DNA of 5,829 nucleotides from Deltaproteobacteria bacterium (GTDB lineage Bacteria > Desulfobacterota > Binatia > UBA9968). Made by a program: the position numbers and the translations under genes. Position 1 is the stretch's first letter. Every line of letters starts with the position of its first letter. The stretch covers positions 1-5,829 of the forward strand of contig VBKX01000035.1 in assembly GCA_005879435.1 (NCBI GenBank), given 5' to 3'. The notes beneath the pieces were generated by a model that was not told the DNA's origin, did not search any database, and worked only from the letters and a program-made list of their open reading frames with translations. Of the stretch, positions 5,482 to 5,829 are shown piece after piece.

Positions 5482-5829
5482 ATGGCGAATCACTTGCCCT
5501 GCGGCATCGAGCTGCCGCAGGTTTTTTTGGACGGACCGGTCGACATGGATCATGTTCGCAAGTTTGCGGCGCGGGCGGAGACGCTCGCCTATGACAGTCT
5601 CTGGCTGCAAGAGCGAATCGTCGGCGACTTCCCAATGCTTGAGCCGGTGACGTTGCTGATCTATGTGGCGGCAATCACGGCTAAATTGAAATTGGGCACT
5701 TCGGTGATTCTGTTGCCGCTACGAAATCCACTGCAATTGGCGAAAGCCTATTCGACGCTCGATGTGATGAGTAACGGACGCGCGATCATGGGCGTCGGTC
5801 TCGGCGGCGGACATCTCGGCTCGCACGAA
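5482..5829 (+). CDS. LLM-class flavin-dependent oxidoreductase, N-terminal part (runs off the right edge)
   Basis: The first 116 residues of a luciferase-like TIM-barrel monooxygenase/reductase are present; full members are usually about 300-350 residues. Residues 8-14 (GIELPQV) form the first barrel strand. FAARAETLAYDSLWLQER at 28-45 is the first helix and second strand, with the usual F-A-A-x-A-E-x-L-G/A-Y-D-S pattern. KLGTSVILLPLRNPLQLAKAYSTLDVMSNGRAIMGVGLGGG at 70-110 is the hallmark segment linking the cofactor-side strands. FMN or F420 use cannot be decided from this part. A terminator-shaped hairpin lies within codons 6-16. It shares strand with the amidohydrolase gene but is separated by a repeat-rich gap, so it may have its own promoter. 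Likely role: oxidative step in catabolism of an unknown compound. Confidence 0.93.
   Translation, partial: MANHLPCGIELPQVFLDGPVDMDHVRKFAARAETLAYDSLWLQERIVGDFPMLEPVTLLIYVAAITAKLKLGTSVILLPLRNPLQLAKAYSTLDVMSNGRAIMGVGLGGGHLGSHE
5498..5528 (+). terminator. intrinsic-terminator-shaped hairpin inside the oxidoreductase coding start
   Basis: CCTGCGGCA (5498-5506) and TGCCGCAGG (5513-5521) form a perfect 9-bp stem with seven G-C pairs and a 6-nt loop (TCGAGC), followed directly by seven T (5522-5528). The shape is that of a canonical rho-independent terminator on the plus strand. It encodes residues 6-16, within the first barrel strand, so it lies inside translated sequence. It could attenuate transcription when translation is poor, or be a codon coincidence. 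Confidence 0.55.

Noticed and set aside
1..5829. CRISPR array, phage defence genes, transposase, tRNA or rRNA genes
   Set aside because: No regularly spaced repeats, no recognisable defence or transposase motifs in any real reading frame, and no RNA-gene signature. The repeats at 5191-5463 are inverted, not CRISPR-like.

Overview
The window looks like a chromosomal piece of a Gram-negative-type environmental bacterium with mid-50s percent GC by eye. It is densely coded, with ordinary Shine-Dalgarno starts. The gene mix suggests an uncultivated soil or sediment lineage such as Binatia/Desulfobacterota, Tectomicrobia or Rokubacteria: a family-5 solute-binding protein, DppB/DppC-type permeases, an amidohydrolase-2 enzyme and a luciferase-like flavin oxidoreductase. 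The spacer after the amidohydrolase also carries CGCAAAG-type and AACCACA-type repeats. The taxonomic guess is inference and low confidence.

Left two thirds, minus strand, read right to left: a secreted solute-binding protein (3832-2309), an alpha/beta-hydrolase (2180-1305), a DppB-like permease (1253-252) and the start of a DppC-like permease (283 to beyond position 1). This is a peptide/nickel/opine-type ABC importer operon with a serine hydrolase between the binding protein and the permeases. The ATPase genes would lie left of the window.

Right third, plus strand: a divergent spacer (3833-4034) holds two back-to-back TTGACA promoter candidates around an imperfect dyad. It leads into a 383-residue amidohydrolase-2 protein (4035-5186). 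A repeat-rich spacer of about 295 bp (5187-5481) follows, then the first 116 codons of an LLM-class flavin oxidoreductase (5482 to the window end).

Together the genes suggest uptake of a small organic compound, intracellular hydrolysis, and further conversion by a metal-dependent hydrolase or decarboxylase and a flavin monooxygenase. No gene here identifies the substrate.

The most striking non-coding signal is a textbook intrinsic-terminator shape (9-bp perfect GC-rich stem, 6-nt loop, seven T) inside codons 6-16 of the flavin oxidoreductase gene. I see no phage, CRISPR, transposase, tRNA or rRNA gene, and no clearly new multi-gene system.
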